From: Bacteroidota bacterium
GTDB lineage: Bacteria; Bacteroidota; Bacteroidia; Palsa-965
Direction: 5' to 3'
DNA length: 64,000 nt
Assembly (NCBI GenBank): GCA_006218065.1
Contig: VBWE01000014.1
Coordinates: 92,834 to 156,833 of the forward strand
Shown: piece after piece, positions 52,501 to 59,773 of the stretch
Layout of the letters: each line of letters starts with the position of its first letter
Position numbering within the stretch: position 1 is the first letter of the stretch
The notes under the pieces: generated by a model
What the model was told of the DNA's origin: nothing
Seen by the model: the letters and a program-made list of their open reading frames with translations, nothing else
Databases searched by the model: none
Program-made: the position numbers and the translations under genes

Positions 52501-53403
52501 GGAACAGTTACCGATACGTTGTCGGTTATCCTGATGCCCGGCAACCCGGCCAGCGAAGACATTTGTGCTGTTACGGTCGATACAGCTACGAACAAATACA
52601 AAGTAATCTGGCAGCGCATGTCCATGATTATGTCGGGAACATTCGATATCTACAAAGAATCGCCGCCCAACAGCAGTAACTACGTACTTCTTGCCTCGCA
52701 GCCGGTGGCACAGTTCTCCACCTACCTTGATGCCGCATCCAACGCGTCGGTTGCACCGGAACGCTACAAGCTCACTACAACCGATACCTGCGGAAACGTT
52801 TCCGTGATGAGTCCGCACCACCGCGGTATTTTCCTCACGGTAGTGGCAGGGCAGGTGAGCGGATGGGATCTGAGCTGGACGAACTACGAAGGATTCATTC
52901 CCTGGGGATATAATATTTACCGCGGATCGTCCATGAGTTCGCTTGTTCTGCTGAATACCGTCAGCGGATCGACACTGGCGTACAGCGATCCGAATCCGCC
53001 GGTGGGCACGATGTACTATATGGTGGAAGCCGCCAACGTAATCTGGTGCTCCCCGTCGAGAATCATCCCAAACGTCCTGATCGAAGGCGACAAGAGCCTG
53101 TCCAATGTATTCTCCACGGCAAGCCTTGGTGTGATCGACAATGCCGGCGGTACAGGAACTGTAAGCGTTATGCCCAACCCGAGCAGCGGCAGCTTTACGC
53201 TTTCACTGAGCGATATTGCCGGCGGAAAAGCGACTGTCCGTATCGTGGATGCGGTTGGCCGGTTAGTGTGCAACGAAGAACTGGCCACACCGAACGGCAG
53301 CATCAGCAAACAGCTCAATCCGGGCCTGTCATCGGGCGTATATTCGCTGCAGGTACTCACCGGCGACATGATGATCACACACAAGATCGTGGTCAACAGG
53401 TAA
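49558..53403 (+). CDS. SprB-repeat surface adhesin with T9SS sorting domain
   Basis: A 1281-residue secreted protein (signal MKKIYQVTLAFFLAGSINLA). Residues 20-300 form a beta-rich N-terminal domain. Eight SprB-type repeats of 75-80 residues follow (about 302-925), each with GG(T/S)xPY(T/S)Y-W and a (G)xYxVxVTDAxGC ending. Ig-like segments come next, then the C-terminal type A sorting domain (VSVMPNPSSGSFTLSL ... GVYSLQVLTGDM). SprB is a gliding-motility adhesin moved along the surface. No other gliding gene is seen here, so a general surface role is safer. Cys residues in each repeat may form disulfides. A terminator follows. Confidence 0.92.
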   Translation: MKKIYQVTLAFFLAGSINLAAQQIGTPGYVLQNQARTSSQPVTPLNGNDTLNTIYSNSQCGLNYAHATQRLGQRFFPVGVPQPAPMIISGIPACAVIDQAFLWTELLGPTAMPITATLQNPVGGTTNYPMTHIGSSVDVCWGMIGTHVYRADVTSSIVGNGNGTYTLSGMPTNLSTSGHDVEGATLLIIYKDQSATYTGSLVIDDGCHTVVGGPLNHTMSGINACAASSSGSAFMMVGDMQMTGYILNMNGQSVPQPQWDWWNFISANTNVSNGQTTCNYNLAHGGDCYTLAVAGLYYQTNCMTCTPTPSVLNVNMSTTPDMCNGNGTATVSVTGGTPPYTYAWYTNPPQSGTTVTNLTAGTYYVQVTDANGACGGAAAVITYGGPTISVTTTPSACTPSGSATANVSGGTSPYSYLWNTTPPQTTQTAVNMVSGNYLVTVTDAGGCTTSANAVVGQFSGMAISFTNTPAHYCQSTSASDGTITVNVVSGGTPPYTYQWATTPVQTTQTATNLPSGVYTVTVTDANGCSATGASSISSAPSVSLAFSSSPAPCMGTGSATITPTGGTAPYTYLWNTTPPQTTQTATNLVPGLYSFSVTDASGCTVTGSGVVGSQSSIVLSTNSTPATYCNSNSASDGSITVSVVSGGTPPYTYAWNTTPVQTTATATNLPTGTYQVLVTDASGCSTSIYGSIGSAPGLSLTFTTTPAPCNGTGSATVAVSGGTAPYTYMWNTSPAQLTPTATGLAPGVYAVTVTDASGCAMTSSVLIQNGNPMFLNMSSTPAPCNGTGSASVTVTGGSSPYSYVWNTTPVQTTASASGLQPGVYMVTVTDASGCTASDSVFVGSSGFVFAYAYQVPTPCSVPPMATVIALGGTAPYTYAWNTIPVQTTDTAFGLTPGNYNVVITDANGCQTASTVSIAATPFQLMTSGTQTTYCSWGAYLYATASDTTAVITWQPGNLTGNYVLVNPLVTTTYTVTATASCGTVTDTLSVILMPGNPASEDICAVTVDTATNKYKVIWQRMSMIMSGTFDIYKESPPNSSNYVLLASQPVAQFSTYLDAASNASVAPERYKLTTTDTCGNVSVMSPHHRGIFLTVVAGQVSGWDLSWTNYEGFIPWGYNIYRGSSMSSLVLLNTVSGSTLAYSDPNPPVGTMYYMVEAANVIWCSPSRIIPNVLIEGDKSLSNVFSTASLGVIDNAGGTGTVSVMPNPSSGSFTLSLSDIAGGKATVRIVDAVGRLVCNEELATPNGSISKQLNPGLSSGVYSLQVLTGDMMITHKIVVNR

Positions 53404-53433
53404 GCGAAAAAGTCAATAAGTCATTAATAAAGA

Positions 53434-53459
53434 GAAGCAGGAACTAAAATTCCTGCTTC
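53434..53459 (+). terminator. Terminator after the SprB-repeat gene
   Basis: A 10-bp stem GAAGCAGGAA/TTCCTGCTTC with loop CTAAAA, followed by TTGCTTTT. It is just before the purQ promoter box. Confidence 0.75.
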
Positions 53460-53470
53460 TTGCTTTTCCG

Positions 53471-53478
53471 TATCTTTG
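53471..53478 (+). promoter_or_regulatory. -7 box TATCTTTG of purQ
   Basis: TATCTTTG fits TAnnTTTG, 24 nt upstream of the ATG at 53503. Confidence 0.6.
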
Positions 53479-53502
53479 AGGCTTCAAAAAAGCTTCAGAA
53501 AG

Positions 53503-54195
53503 ATGAAATTCGGCGTCGTTATTTTTCCCGGTTCCAATTGCGACCAGGACATGATTTATGTGTTGCGTAAAATCATGGAGCAGGAAGTGGTTGAGCTCTG
53601 GCACAAGGACCACAATCTCCAGGGATGTGATTTTATCGTGCTGCCCGGCGGTTTTTCCTACGGCGACTACCTGCGCTCAGGTGCCATCGCGCGTTTTTCA
53701 CCGATCATGAAAGAGGTGATGGAATTTGCTGACAAAGGCGGATATGTTTTCGGCGTATGCAACGGTTTCCAGATTCTTTGCGAAGCGGGCATGGTTCCCG
53801 GTGCATTGCTGCATAATACCGAGCGCAAGTTCATCTGCAAAAATGTACATATCAAAGCGCAGCACGCAGGTACGTTGATCACCGCGGGTGTTCCGCAGGA
53901 TAAAGCCCTGAAAATTCCGATCGCCCACGGGGAAGGAAATTACTTCGCCGATGCCGAAACGCTGAAAAAAATAAATGCCAATGGCCAGGTGCTTTTCCGC
54001 TACTGCGATGAAAACGGCAACATCACCCCGGAATCGAACCCGAACGGTGCGATAGAAAATATCGCCGGTGTTTGCAACGCCGGTAAAAACGTATTCGGCA
54101 TGATGCCGCACCCGGAACGCGCCGCCGATCCGAACCTCAGCAATACCGATGGAAAGTTTTTGTTCCAGTCGCTGCTAAGTATGGTGACCAGCTAA
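53503..54195 (+). CDS. purQ: Phosphoribosylformylglycinamidine synthase subunit PurQ
   Basis: The glutaminase subunit that supplies ammonia to PurL in purine synthesis. A 230-residue class I amidotransferase beginning MKFGVVIFPGSNCDQDMIY. The nucleophile Cys is in VFGVCNGFQIL and the His/Glu pair in MMPHPERAADP; FSYGDYLRSGAIAR also matches PurQ. No purL or purS is adjacent. The start at 53503 follows the -7 box; a TTG 27 nt upstream would include it. Confidence 0.95.
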   Translation: MKFGVVIFPGSNCDQDMIYVLRKIMEQEVVELWHKDHNLQGCDFIVLPGGFSYGDYLRSGAIARFSPIMKEVMEFADKGGYVFGVCNGFQILCEAGMVPGALLHNTERKFICKNVHIKAQHAGTLITAGVPQDKALKIPIAHGEGNYFADAETLKKINANGQVLFRYCDENGNITPESNPNGAIENIAGVCNAGKNVFGMMPHPERAADPNLSNTDGKFLFQSLLSMVTS

Positions 54196-54212
54196 GCAAA
54201 CCGATCCTGCTG

Positions 54213-54248
54213 AAAGCCGCCGCCGGTCTGCAGATCAGCGGCGGCTTT
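54213..54248 (+). terminator. Terminator after purQ
   Basis: Arms AAAGCCGCCGC and GCGGCGGCTTT with a 14-nt loop, followed by a run of T. Confidence 0.85.
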
Positions 54249-54257
54249 TTTATTGCG

Positions 54258-54334
54258 GTTGCTGGAGTGTCGCACCTGGCTGTAAATCAGGAGCCCGGAA
54301 GGGCATAGGGAGTTCGATTCTCTCCTTTCCCACC
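54258..54334 (+). pseudogene. Truncated tRNA-Tyr-like sequence
   Basis: An anticodon arm CCTGG-CTGTAAA-TCAGG (anticodon GTA) is followed by a long variable arm (GCCC-GGAA-GGGC). Then come a T arm GGGAG-TTCGATT-CTCTC and the acceptor 3' strand CTTTCCC with ACC. No matching GGGAAAG 5' strand exists upstream, and the D arm is degenerate (GGTTGCTGGAGTGTCGCA). So it is a 3' tRNA fragment and not a functional gene. Such remnants commonly mark integration into a tRNA gene. Confidence 0.7.
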
Positions 54335-54442
54335 TAATTATCAAAGCGCGTGATTTTCAAACACTTTGAGTTTTTCCTGCAGGTTCCTCAAATCAGATAA
54401 CGTATATAAGCGAATCAAATCGTATCTGTTTGATTTCGGGGT

Positions 54443-54489
54443 ATCGAATATATATCGTATATTTGCGGATATAATCGAATATAATTTTG
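54443..54489 (+). promoter_or_regulatory. Promoter/operator region of the Fic gene
   Basis: ATCGAATATA is repeated at 54443 and 54474. Two -7-like boxes (TATATTTG at 54458 and TAATTTTG at 54482) lie in the AT-rich leader. The second is only 5 nt from the ATG at 54495, with TTTG 16 nt upstream of it. The direct repeats bracket the first box, as an autoregulatory operator might. Confidence 0.55.
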
Positions 54490-54494
54490 TAGCA

Positions 54495-56039
54495 ATGAAC
54501 AGCAAAGTTCACACCTTTCAGCTCGATCCAGACTTCAAAATGATAGGCCACATGAGTGCCATCGACCGTTTCGGGGGTGAGTGGTCAGGTATTGCGAAAC
54601 GTGAAGGTGCGCAAACCCTGAAGCAGCTAAAATCGGTTGCGACAGTAGAAAGTACAGGTGCATCAACGCGTATCGAAGGTTCGCGCATGAGCGACGATGA
54701 AGTACGCGCTTTCATCTTCAACCGGGTAAAGATTGAAAAACTGGAAGAGCGCGATCAACAAGAAGTGAAAGGTTACTTCCGTGCGCTGGATATTATCGGT
54801 GAATCATACAACGAGATTGAGATCACTGAAGCAAATTTGAAGGGTTTGCACAACGAACTCATGCGCTACAGTGAAAAAGATCAGTGGCACAAGGGCAATT
54901 ACAAGCAGCATCCTAATTCGGTTGAAGCAATAAATTCTGATGGCAGCAGGACGATCATTTTCAATACGACACCGCCTGGGGTAGAAACTGAAGACGCGAT
55001 GCTCTCGCTGATCCAGTGGTACAATAACGATTACCAAACTCCGACGCTGATCAAATCGGCCCTTTTCGTTTATGACTTTCTAAGTATTCATCCGTTTCAG
55101 GATGGCAATGGCCGTTTAAGCCGGTTACTCGGGACGCTTTTGCTTCTTAAAAACAATTACCCGTGGATCGAGTATGTAAGTTTCGAACATGAAATTGAAA
55201 CCCGCAAAGCAGAATACTACCAGGTCCTGATGGATTGCCAGCATCATCGCCCTGGAGAGAATGTAACATCATGGGTGCACTTTTTCCTTGACTGCATGGC
55301 CAACATCCAGGAAAAATTGAAGAAGAAACTGGAAGTGCAAAAAAGAGGCAAGATTGCTCCGCGCGAAAAAATGATTTATACGTTTATTGAAAATCATCCC
55401 GGGTGCAGCTCAGGTGAAATTTCGAAACAACTGAATATACCATTACCAACAGTCAAAAAAAGCCTGACGGAAATGGTTAACGACAAATTAATTACAAAGC
55501 ATGGATCTGGAAGCGGAACGAATTATACTACTGAAACCCTGGATTCCGTTGCAGTACATAGACGTCAAAGACCGATCACTTACCACTTCGCAATTGCTAA
55601 TTCTTCAACAACCAGGGAGACGGTTTCCTTATTTCAAGCCTATAAAAACAGGACACTGAAAAACTTTGGTAACGATGATGATATCAAAGTCGAATTAAAA
55701 AACCCGCCAGGAAATTACGGCCAGTTCATTTCTGATCTGGAACCAAACCCTGCACGCATACGGGGACTGAAACTCATTTCGGACAAAGCTCAAAACAAGA
55801 AAGTGAAATTTGTTACGATGGGTCAAGACGAAAAACCAGCCCAGGAGTACGTGATTTCCTGCAGCACGCTGTATGGTGATATTGAATTTACAATTAGCGG
55901 AGACTGGGGATTGAAAATCGACATGTTGCCGGGCGAGCGACTGGAATTATACCTTCGCCTTTATCGAAAGATCAACCGGTCGAACCCGCTTGAAGGAAAA
56001 AATGAACTGGAAGAATTTCCGCTTGATGAATCGATTTGA
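54495..56039 (+). CDS. Fic domain protein (class II, N-terminal inhibitory motif)
   Basis: A 514-residue protein. Fic core motif HPFQDGNGR is intact at residues 199-207, so an AMPylation-type activity is expected. The inhibitory helix motif STRIEG (57-62, pattern (S/T)xxxE(G/N)) lies N-terminal, making it a class II self-inhibited Fic. A winged helix follows (IENHPGCSSGEISKQLNIPLPTVKKSLTEM), then a C-terminal domain of about 160 residues I do not recognise (FVTMGQDEKPAQEYVISCS). The combination of Fic with a helix-turn-helix is common in Bacteroidota. The upstream tRNA fragment and AT-rich leader suggest it arrived with a mobile island. Start: ATG 54495. Confidence 0.88.
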   Translation: MNSKVHTFQLDPDFKMIGHMSAIDRFGGEWSGIAKREGAQTLKQLKSVATVESTGASTRIEGSRMSDDEVRAFIFNRVKIEKLEERDQQEVKGYFRALDIIGESYNEIEITEANLKGLHNELMRYSEKDQWHKGNYKQHPNSVEAINSDGSRTIIFNTTPPGVETEDAMLSLIQWYNNDYQTPTLIKSALFVYDFLSIHPFQDGNGRLSRLLGTLLLLKNNYPWIEYVSFEHEIETRKAEYYQVLMDCQHHRPGENVTSWVHFFLDCMANIQEKLKKKLEVQKRGKIAPREKMIYTFIENHPGCSSGEISKQLNIPLPTVKKSLTEMVNDKLITKHGSGSGTNYTTETLDSVAVHRRQRPITYHFAIANSSTTRETVSLFQAYKNRTLKNFGNDDDIKVELKNPPGNYGQFISDLEPNPARIRGLKLISDKAQNKKVKFVTMGQDEKPAQEYVISCSTLYGDIEFTISGDWGLKIDMLPGERLELYLRLYRKINRSNPLEGKNELEEFPLDESI

Positions 56040-56141
56040 CACCCGTATTTTTTATTAGTTTAAAGACGACGATCGACCGTTTCGCCGGGGATTTTAATCT
56101 CTTAAATCACGCAATAACGAAATATTTATCTTCGGATTATC

Positions 56142-56501
56142 ATGAAAGAAAACAATCTCAATGCCCTCAGCAACTGGTTCGAAGGATTCAATTCAAAAAA
56201 CCTGGAGCTTCTTCTTTCTCTTTATCATGACAACGCAGAACATTTCAGTCCCAAACTGAAGCTCCGGAAACCGGAAACGAATGGATTGATAAAAGGGAAA
56301 GAGCAATTAAGAGCATGGTGGAAAGATGCATTTGAAAGACTGCCCGGATTACATTATCAACCGGATTACTCTGTTGCGGATGACAAAAGTGTATTTGTTG
56401 AATATACCAGGACAGTTCCCGGCGAAGAGGATATGATCGTTGGTGAAGTCCTTTTTTTTGAAAACGGGTTAATCGTAAAGTCGAAAGTTTTTCATTCCTG
56501 A
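56142..56501 (+). CDS. SnoaL-like (NTF2 fold) protein
   Basis: A 119-residue single-domain protein (MKENNLNALSNWFEGFNSKN). The pattern LLSLYHDNAEHFSPKL, KGKEQLRAWWKDAFERLPGL, VFVEYTRTVPGEEDMIVGEV matches the NTF2-like cone fold of the SnoaL superfamily (isomerases, stress proteins). There is no catalytic Asp-His set that fixes a reaction. It follows Fic by 102 nt, but no shared function is evident. Confidence 0.75.
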   Translation: MKENNLNALSNWFEGFNSKNLELLLSLYHDNAEHFSPKLKLRKPETNGLIKGKEQLRAWWKDAFERLPGLHYQPDYSVADDKSVFVEYTRTVPGEEDMIVGEVLFFENGLIVKSKVFHS

Positions 56502-56568
56502 AAATGAAAGTTCTTCTTGCAAACAAGAATGAAATCGGATTATTTTAAAACCACCAACCACACCCAAA

Positions 56569-57009
56569 ATGGAAAATTCCGAATTCCTCCAGCGCGTAGC
56601 AGCAAGTTTCACCCGGCAAAAATTCATGCAGTTCATCGGCGCGAAACTCGATATTGTGCGCGACGGGTATTGTGAAATCAGCATCCCGTACCGCGAAGAA
56701 CTCGGGCAGCAGCACGGTTTTTTTCATGCGGGAATAGTCGGTACGCTGGCCGATAACGTGGCTGGGTATGCTGCTTATTCCGCCATGCATCCGGATTCGT
56801 CCATCCTGACGGTGGAATTTAAAATCAACCTGCTCGCGCCCGCCAAAGGACCAGCGCTGCTTGCGAAAGGTTTCCTGGTGAAAAAAGGAAAAACACTGAC
56901 CGTGTGCCGCTCCGAAGTTTTTAATGTGTCCGATGGAAAAGAAGAACTCTGCGCGATTGCACAATCGACATTGATCGAACTGCGGAACAGCAGCGATTCC
57001 AAAAAATAA
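56569..57009 (+). CDS. PaaI-family hotdog thioesterase
   Basis: A 146-residue hotdog-fold protein (MENSEFLQRVAASFTRQKFM). GQQHGFFHAGIVGTLADNVAGYAAY carries the HGG-like loop and the helix of PaaI thioesterases, and SILTVEFKINLLAPAKG the following strand. Its probable role is hydrolysis of acyl-CoA thioesters. It converges with the FrnE-type gene. Substrate unknown. Confidence 0.88.
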   Translation: MENSEFLQRVAASFTRQKFMQFIGAKLDIVRDGYCEISIPYREELGQQHGFFHAGIVGTLADNVAGYAAYSAMHPDSSILTVEFKINLLAPAKGPALLAKGFLVKKGKTLTVCRSEVFNVSDGKEELCAIAQSTLIELRNSSDSKK

Positions 57010-57022
57010 GCGTTCCATTTTT

Positions 57023-57661
57023 TCAGACGTTCGCTTCAATGGCTTTCTGCAAAGCCTGCCGGAAAACGTCTTCCGGCTGCGCACCCGAAACGGCAAACTT
57101 CCGGTCGAAAACAAAAAACGGAACGCCGCGAATGCCCAGGCGCACTGCTTCCGCAATATCGTTTTTCACTTCTTCCGAAAACGCATCGCTGCGAAGCATC
57201 GCTTCCGTTTCCCCTGCATCCAGCCCGATCTCTTTTCCGCAGGCAACCAGCGTACCGGTGTCGGCTATGTTTTTGCCTTCGGTGAAATAGGCTTTGAATA
57301 AACGTTCTTCTGCGAGATCGCCCTTACCGTGTTTTTTGGCGAGCTGGATCAGCCGGTGCGCATCAAAAGAATTGGCCACCACGGCGCGGTCAAAATCATA
57401 ATGCAGCCCGGCTTCTTCGGCCATCTGCGTAACATGCGCGTTCATTTCGCGGGCATAATCGATCGTCCAGCCTTTGCGCTCTGCGAGGTACTGGTTGATG
57501 CTTTTACCTGGCTCCGTTTTCATTTCCGGGTCGAGCTGGAAACTTTTCCATGTGATTTCCACGCTGTTTTTTTCTTCGAATGTTTCGAGCGCCGTTTCCA
57601 GCCTCCGCTTGCCGATGTAGCAAAACGGGCACATGATGTCGGACCAGATTTCTATTTTCAT
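57023..57661 (-). CDS. DsbA-family (FrnE-type) oxidoreductase
   Basis: A 212-residue thioredoxin-fold protein beginning MKIEIWSDIMCPFCYIGKRR. The active site is CPFC at residues 11-14. The cis-Pro loop is in LGIRGVPFFVFDRKFAVSGA, and helical insert KHGKGDLAEERLFKAYF is typical of the FrnE group. It is cytoplasmic (no signal), involved in thiol-disulfide exchange or isomerisation. No partner is evident. Confidence 0.93.
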   Translation of the reverse strand: MKIEIWSDIMCPFCYIGKRRLETALETFEEKNSVEITWKSFQLDPEMKTEPGKSINQYLAERKGWTIDYAREMNAHVTQMAEEAGLHYDFDRAVVANSFDAHRLIQLAKKHGKGDLAEERLFKAYFTEGKNIADTGTLVACGKEIGLDAGETEAMLRSDAFSEEVKNDIAEAVRLGIRGVPFFVFDRKFAVSGAQPEDVFRQALQKAIEANV

Positions 57662-58138
57662 AAAACATATTTATTTGTACAAACAGCGATACCAGCAGCG
57701 TAAAAACGTTTTTCAAAATTAACGATTAGCAGCAGATTGTTCCCGGAGAAATGCGGTATTTCACCAGTTTAAAAGTATTCGCTCTTTACCGCACGGACAC
57801 AGAGACGCAGAGTTTACGCAGAGGAATATTTCTCTGCGGCGAGGCATGTGCGGTTGGCTCAGCGTCCCGGCGCCCGCGGTGAATTTTTTGGACCATTTGA
57901 AATGGAAACACTACTGTATATGTCAGCCCGGTGCACCGCCGCAAATCCGCATTTTGTCGGAGCGCCGTAAATTATACGTACCTTTGCCTCACTGTGGGAG
58001 CAATATCCCCTCTGTCCTGTAAACCTTCAGCCCTTACATTTCAGTTGGTTCTACGCCTGAAGAGCAAATCCGCTCACTAATAATTAGCCGTATAGATATT
58101 GTCAGCAGCGAAATTATTATTAACCAATTAATTCATTT
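57662..58138. promoter_or_regulatory. Intergenic region: repeat remnant, -7 box and long leader of the RhlE-type gene
   Basis: At about 57790-57840 lies a CGCAGAG...CTCTGCG pair (GCAGAGTTTACGCAGAGG), resembling the common dispersed CTCTGCGTCTCTG repeats. TACCTTTG at 57979-57986 is a good -7 box. It leaves a 5' leader of about 145 nt before the ATG at 58139, unusually long here, with pyrimidine-rich and AT-rich sections that could fold. Long structured leaders are typical of cold-induced helicase genes, which is an inference. Confidence 0.55.
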
Positions 58139-59440
58139 ATGAAATTTCAAGAATTAAGGCTTATCGAGCCTATTCTTCGTGCATTGAACGAAGTAGGCTA
58201 TGATGAAGCGACTCCTATCCAGGAAAAATCAATTCCCCAGTTACTGCAGGGCCGCGACATTTTCGGTTGCGCGCAAACAGGAACGGGTAAAACCGCAGCG
58301 TTCAGCATTCCGATCCTGCAGTTGCTTTACAATTCCGGCGTAAACCGCGAACGCCCGACCCTGCGCGGACTCATCCTCGCACCCACGCGCGAGCTGGCTA
58401 TCCAGATCGGTGAAAGCATTGCTGATTACGGCAAATACACCGGCATCCGGCATACCGTTATTTTCGGCGGTGTGTCGCAGCATGCACAAACACAGGCGCT
58501 TAAACGCGGCGTACATATCATCGTAGCCACACCGGGCCGCCTGCTCGATTTAATGAACCAGGGATTTATCCGGCTGAACACCATCGAATTTTTCGTGCTC
58601 GACGAAGCCGATCGCATGCTTGATATGGGGTTCATTCACGACATCAAAAAGATCATCGTGAAACTGCCGCCGAAAAGACAAACCTTTTTCTTCTCCGCCA
58701 CCGTGCCGCCCGAAATCAAAAGCCTGGTCGATTCGCTTTTGCGCAACCCGATCAACGTAAATGTGGCGCCGGTTTCTTCCGCTGCCGAAAGCGTGGAGCA
58801 GTCGGTTTACTTCGTGGAAAAAACAAGTAAAGCCGCTTTGCTCTGCCACGTGATCAAAAACGAATCGATCGATCATGCGCTCGTTTTTACACGCACCAAG
58901 CGCGGCGCCGACCGTGTGGCCAAAACACTGAAACGCGAAGGCATACAGGCCGAAGCGATTCACGGCGACAAGTCGCAGAACGCACGCCAGAAAGCGCTGA
59001 ACGGATTTAAAGACAAAACGCTTCGCATCCTGGTGGCGACCGATATCGCTTCACGCGGGATCGATGTGGATAAACTTTCGCACGTATTCAATTACGAGTT
59101 GCCGGATGTTCCGGAAACGTATGTCCACCGGATCGGCCGTACCGGCCGTGCAGGCGCTTCGGGAATCGCTATTTCGTTCTGCTCGCCGGATGAAAAAGAC
59201 AACCTGAAAGACATCACGAAACTGCTCAAAAAAAATATCCCGATTGCCGAAACGCCGCGCAACATTGCCGCACTGCCCAAGCCGCAGTTTATACCTGCCG
59301 CGCAGGAGCAGCAAAAAAAGGCGGGAAGCAACGGGAATGCTTCCGGGCAAAAGAAAAATCCGCGCTGGAACAAGCGGGGAAATAATCAAAAAAGAAGCGG
59401 TACCGGTGGTGGCAAACAGTACCGCGCTTCTTCGTATTGA
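58139..59440 (+). CDS. DEAD-box RNA helicase, RhlE type
   Basis: A 433-residue helicase. Q motif in GYDEATPIQEKSIP, motif I AQTGTGKT, motif Ia PTRELA, motif II VLDEADRML, motif III FFFSATVP, motif IV LVFTRTKRGAD, motif V ATDIASRGIDV, motif VI HRIGRTGRAG. A Gly/Lys/Arg/Asn-rich tail (GNASGQKKNPRWNKRGNNQK) probably binds RNA. RhlE-like helicases act in ribosome biogenesis and RNA decay. The leader of about 145 nt fits post-transcriptional or cold control. Confidence 0.93.
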   Translation: MKFQELRLIEPILRALNEVGYDEATPIQEKSIPQLLQGRDIFGCAQTGTGKTAAFSIPILQLLYNSGVNRERPTLRGLILAPTRELAIQIGESIADYGKYTGIRHTVIFGGVSQHAQTQALKRGVHIIVATPGRLLDLMNQGFIRLNTIEFFVLDEADRMLDMGFIHDIKKIIVKLPPKRQTFFFSATVPPEIKSLVDSLLRNPINVNVAPVSSAAESVEQSVYFVEKTSKAALLCHVIKNESIDHALVFTRTKRGADRVAKTLKREGIQAEAIHGDKSQNARQKALNGFKDKTLRILVATDIASRGIDVDKLSHVFNYELPDVPETYVHRIGRTGRAGASGIAISFCSPDEKDNLKDITKLLKKNIPIAETPRNIAALPKPQFIPAAQEQQKKAGSNGNASGQKKNPRWNKRGNNQKRSGTGGGKQYRASSY

Positions 59441-59519
59441 TCCCGGGCATACCCATGAAAAGACGTCGTGCCCGGCATATTTACTGTTAAATAAACACAA
59501 GCTGTTTTTCAGATGAAAC

Positions 59520-59552
59520 CGGGCTGATAAGAGATTACCGGCCCGCTTTTTT
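59520..59552 (+). terminator. Probable terminator after the helicase gene
   Basis: CGGGC (59520-59524) pairs with GCCCG (59541-59545) and is followed by CTTTTTT. The stem is short, so the call is moderate. Confidence 0.55.
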
Positions 59553-59603
59553 CGATCAAAGGCTGGAAGTGCTACTTCTGGGTAAAGCGCGTCAAATTGC
59601 GAT

Positions 59604-59633
59604 TTTGCCAGTTTCCCGAAGCACGTATCTTTG
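59604..59633 (+). promoter_or_regulatory. Promoter of the desaturase gene
   Basis: TTTG at 59604-59607, 18-nt spacer, and TATCTTTG at 59626-59633. It leaves a leader of about 135 nt before the ATG at 59774, where nothing recognisable lies. Confidence 0.65.
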
Positions 59634-59773
59634 TGCGTCACCCACAACGCCAGGAGAAGCGTGTTACAAGTAAAACAGGCCCGGTTTACCCTGGTACTGG
59701 CTAAAGAGGGAATAATATCAGCGGAATGCCATGAAGTACCAATAGTCTGTGGCTACCGCACAAAAAAAAGATC

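Noticed and set aside
54258..54334. Functional tRNA-Tyr gene
   Set aside because: The 3' half is good, but no 5' acceptor strand complementary to CTTTCCC exists upstream and the D arm is not intact.
59634..59773. Riboswitch in the desaturase leader
   Set aside because: The leader is about 140 nt and could fold, but I could not match it to any known riboswitch core.
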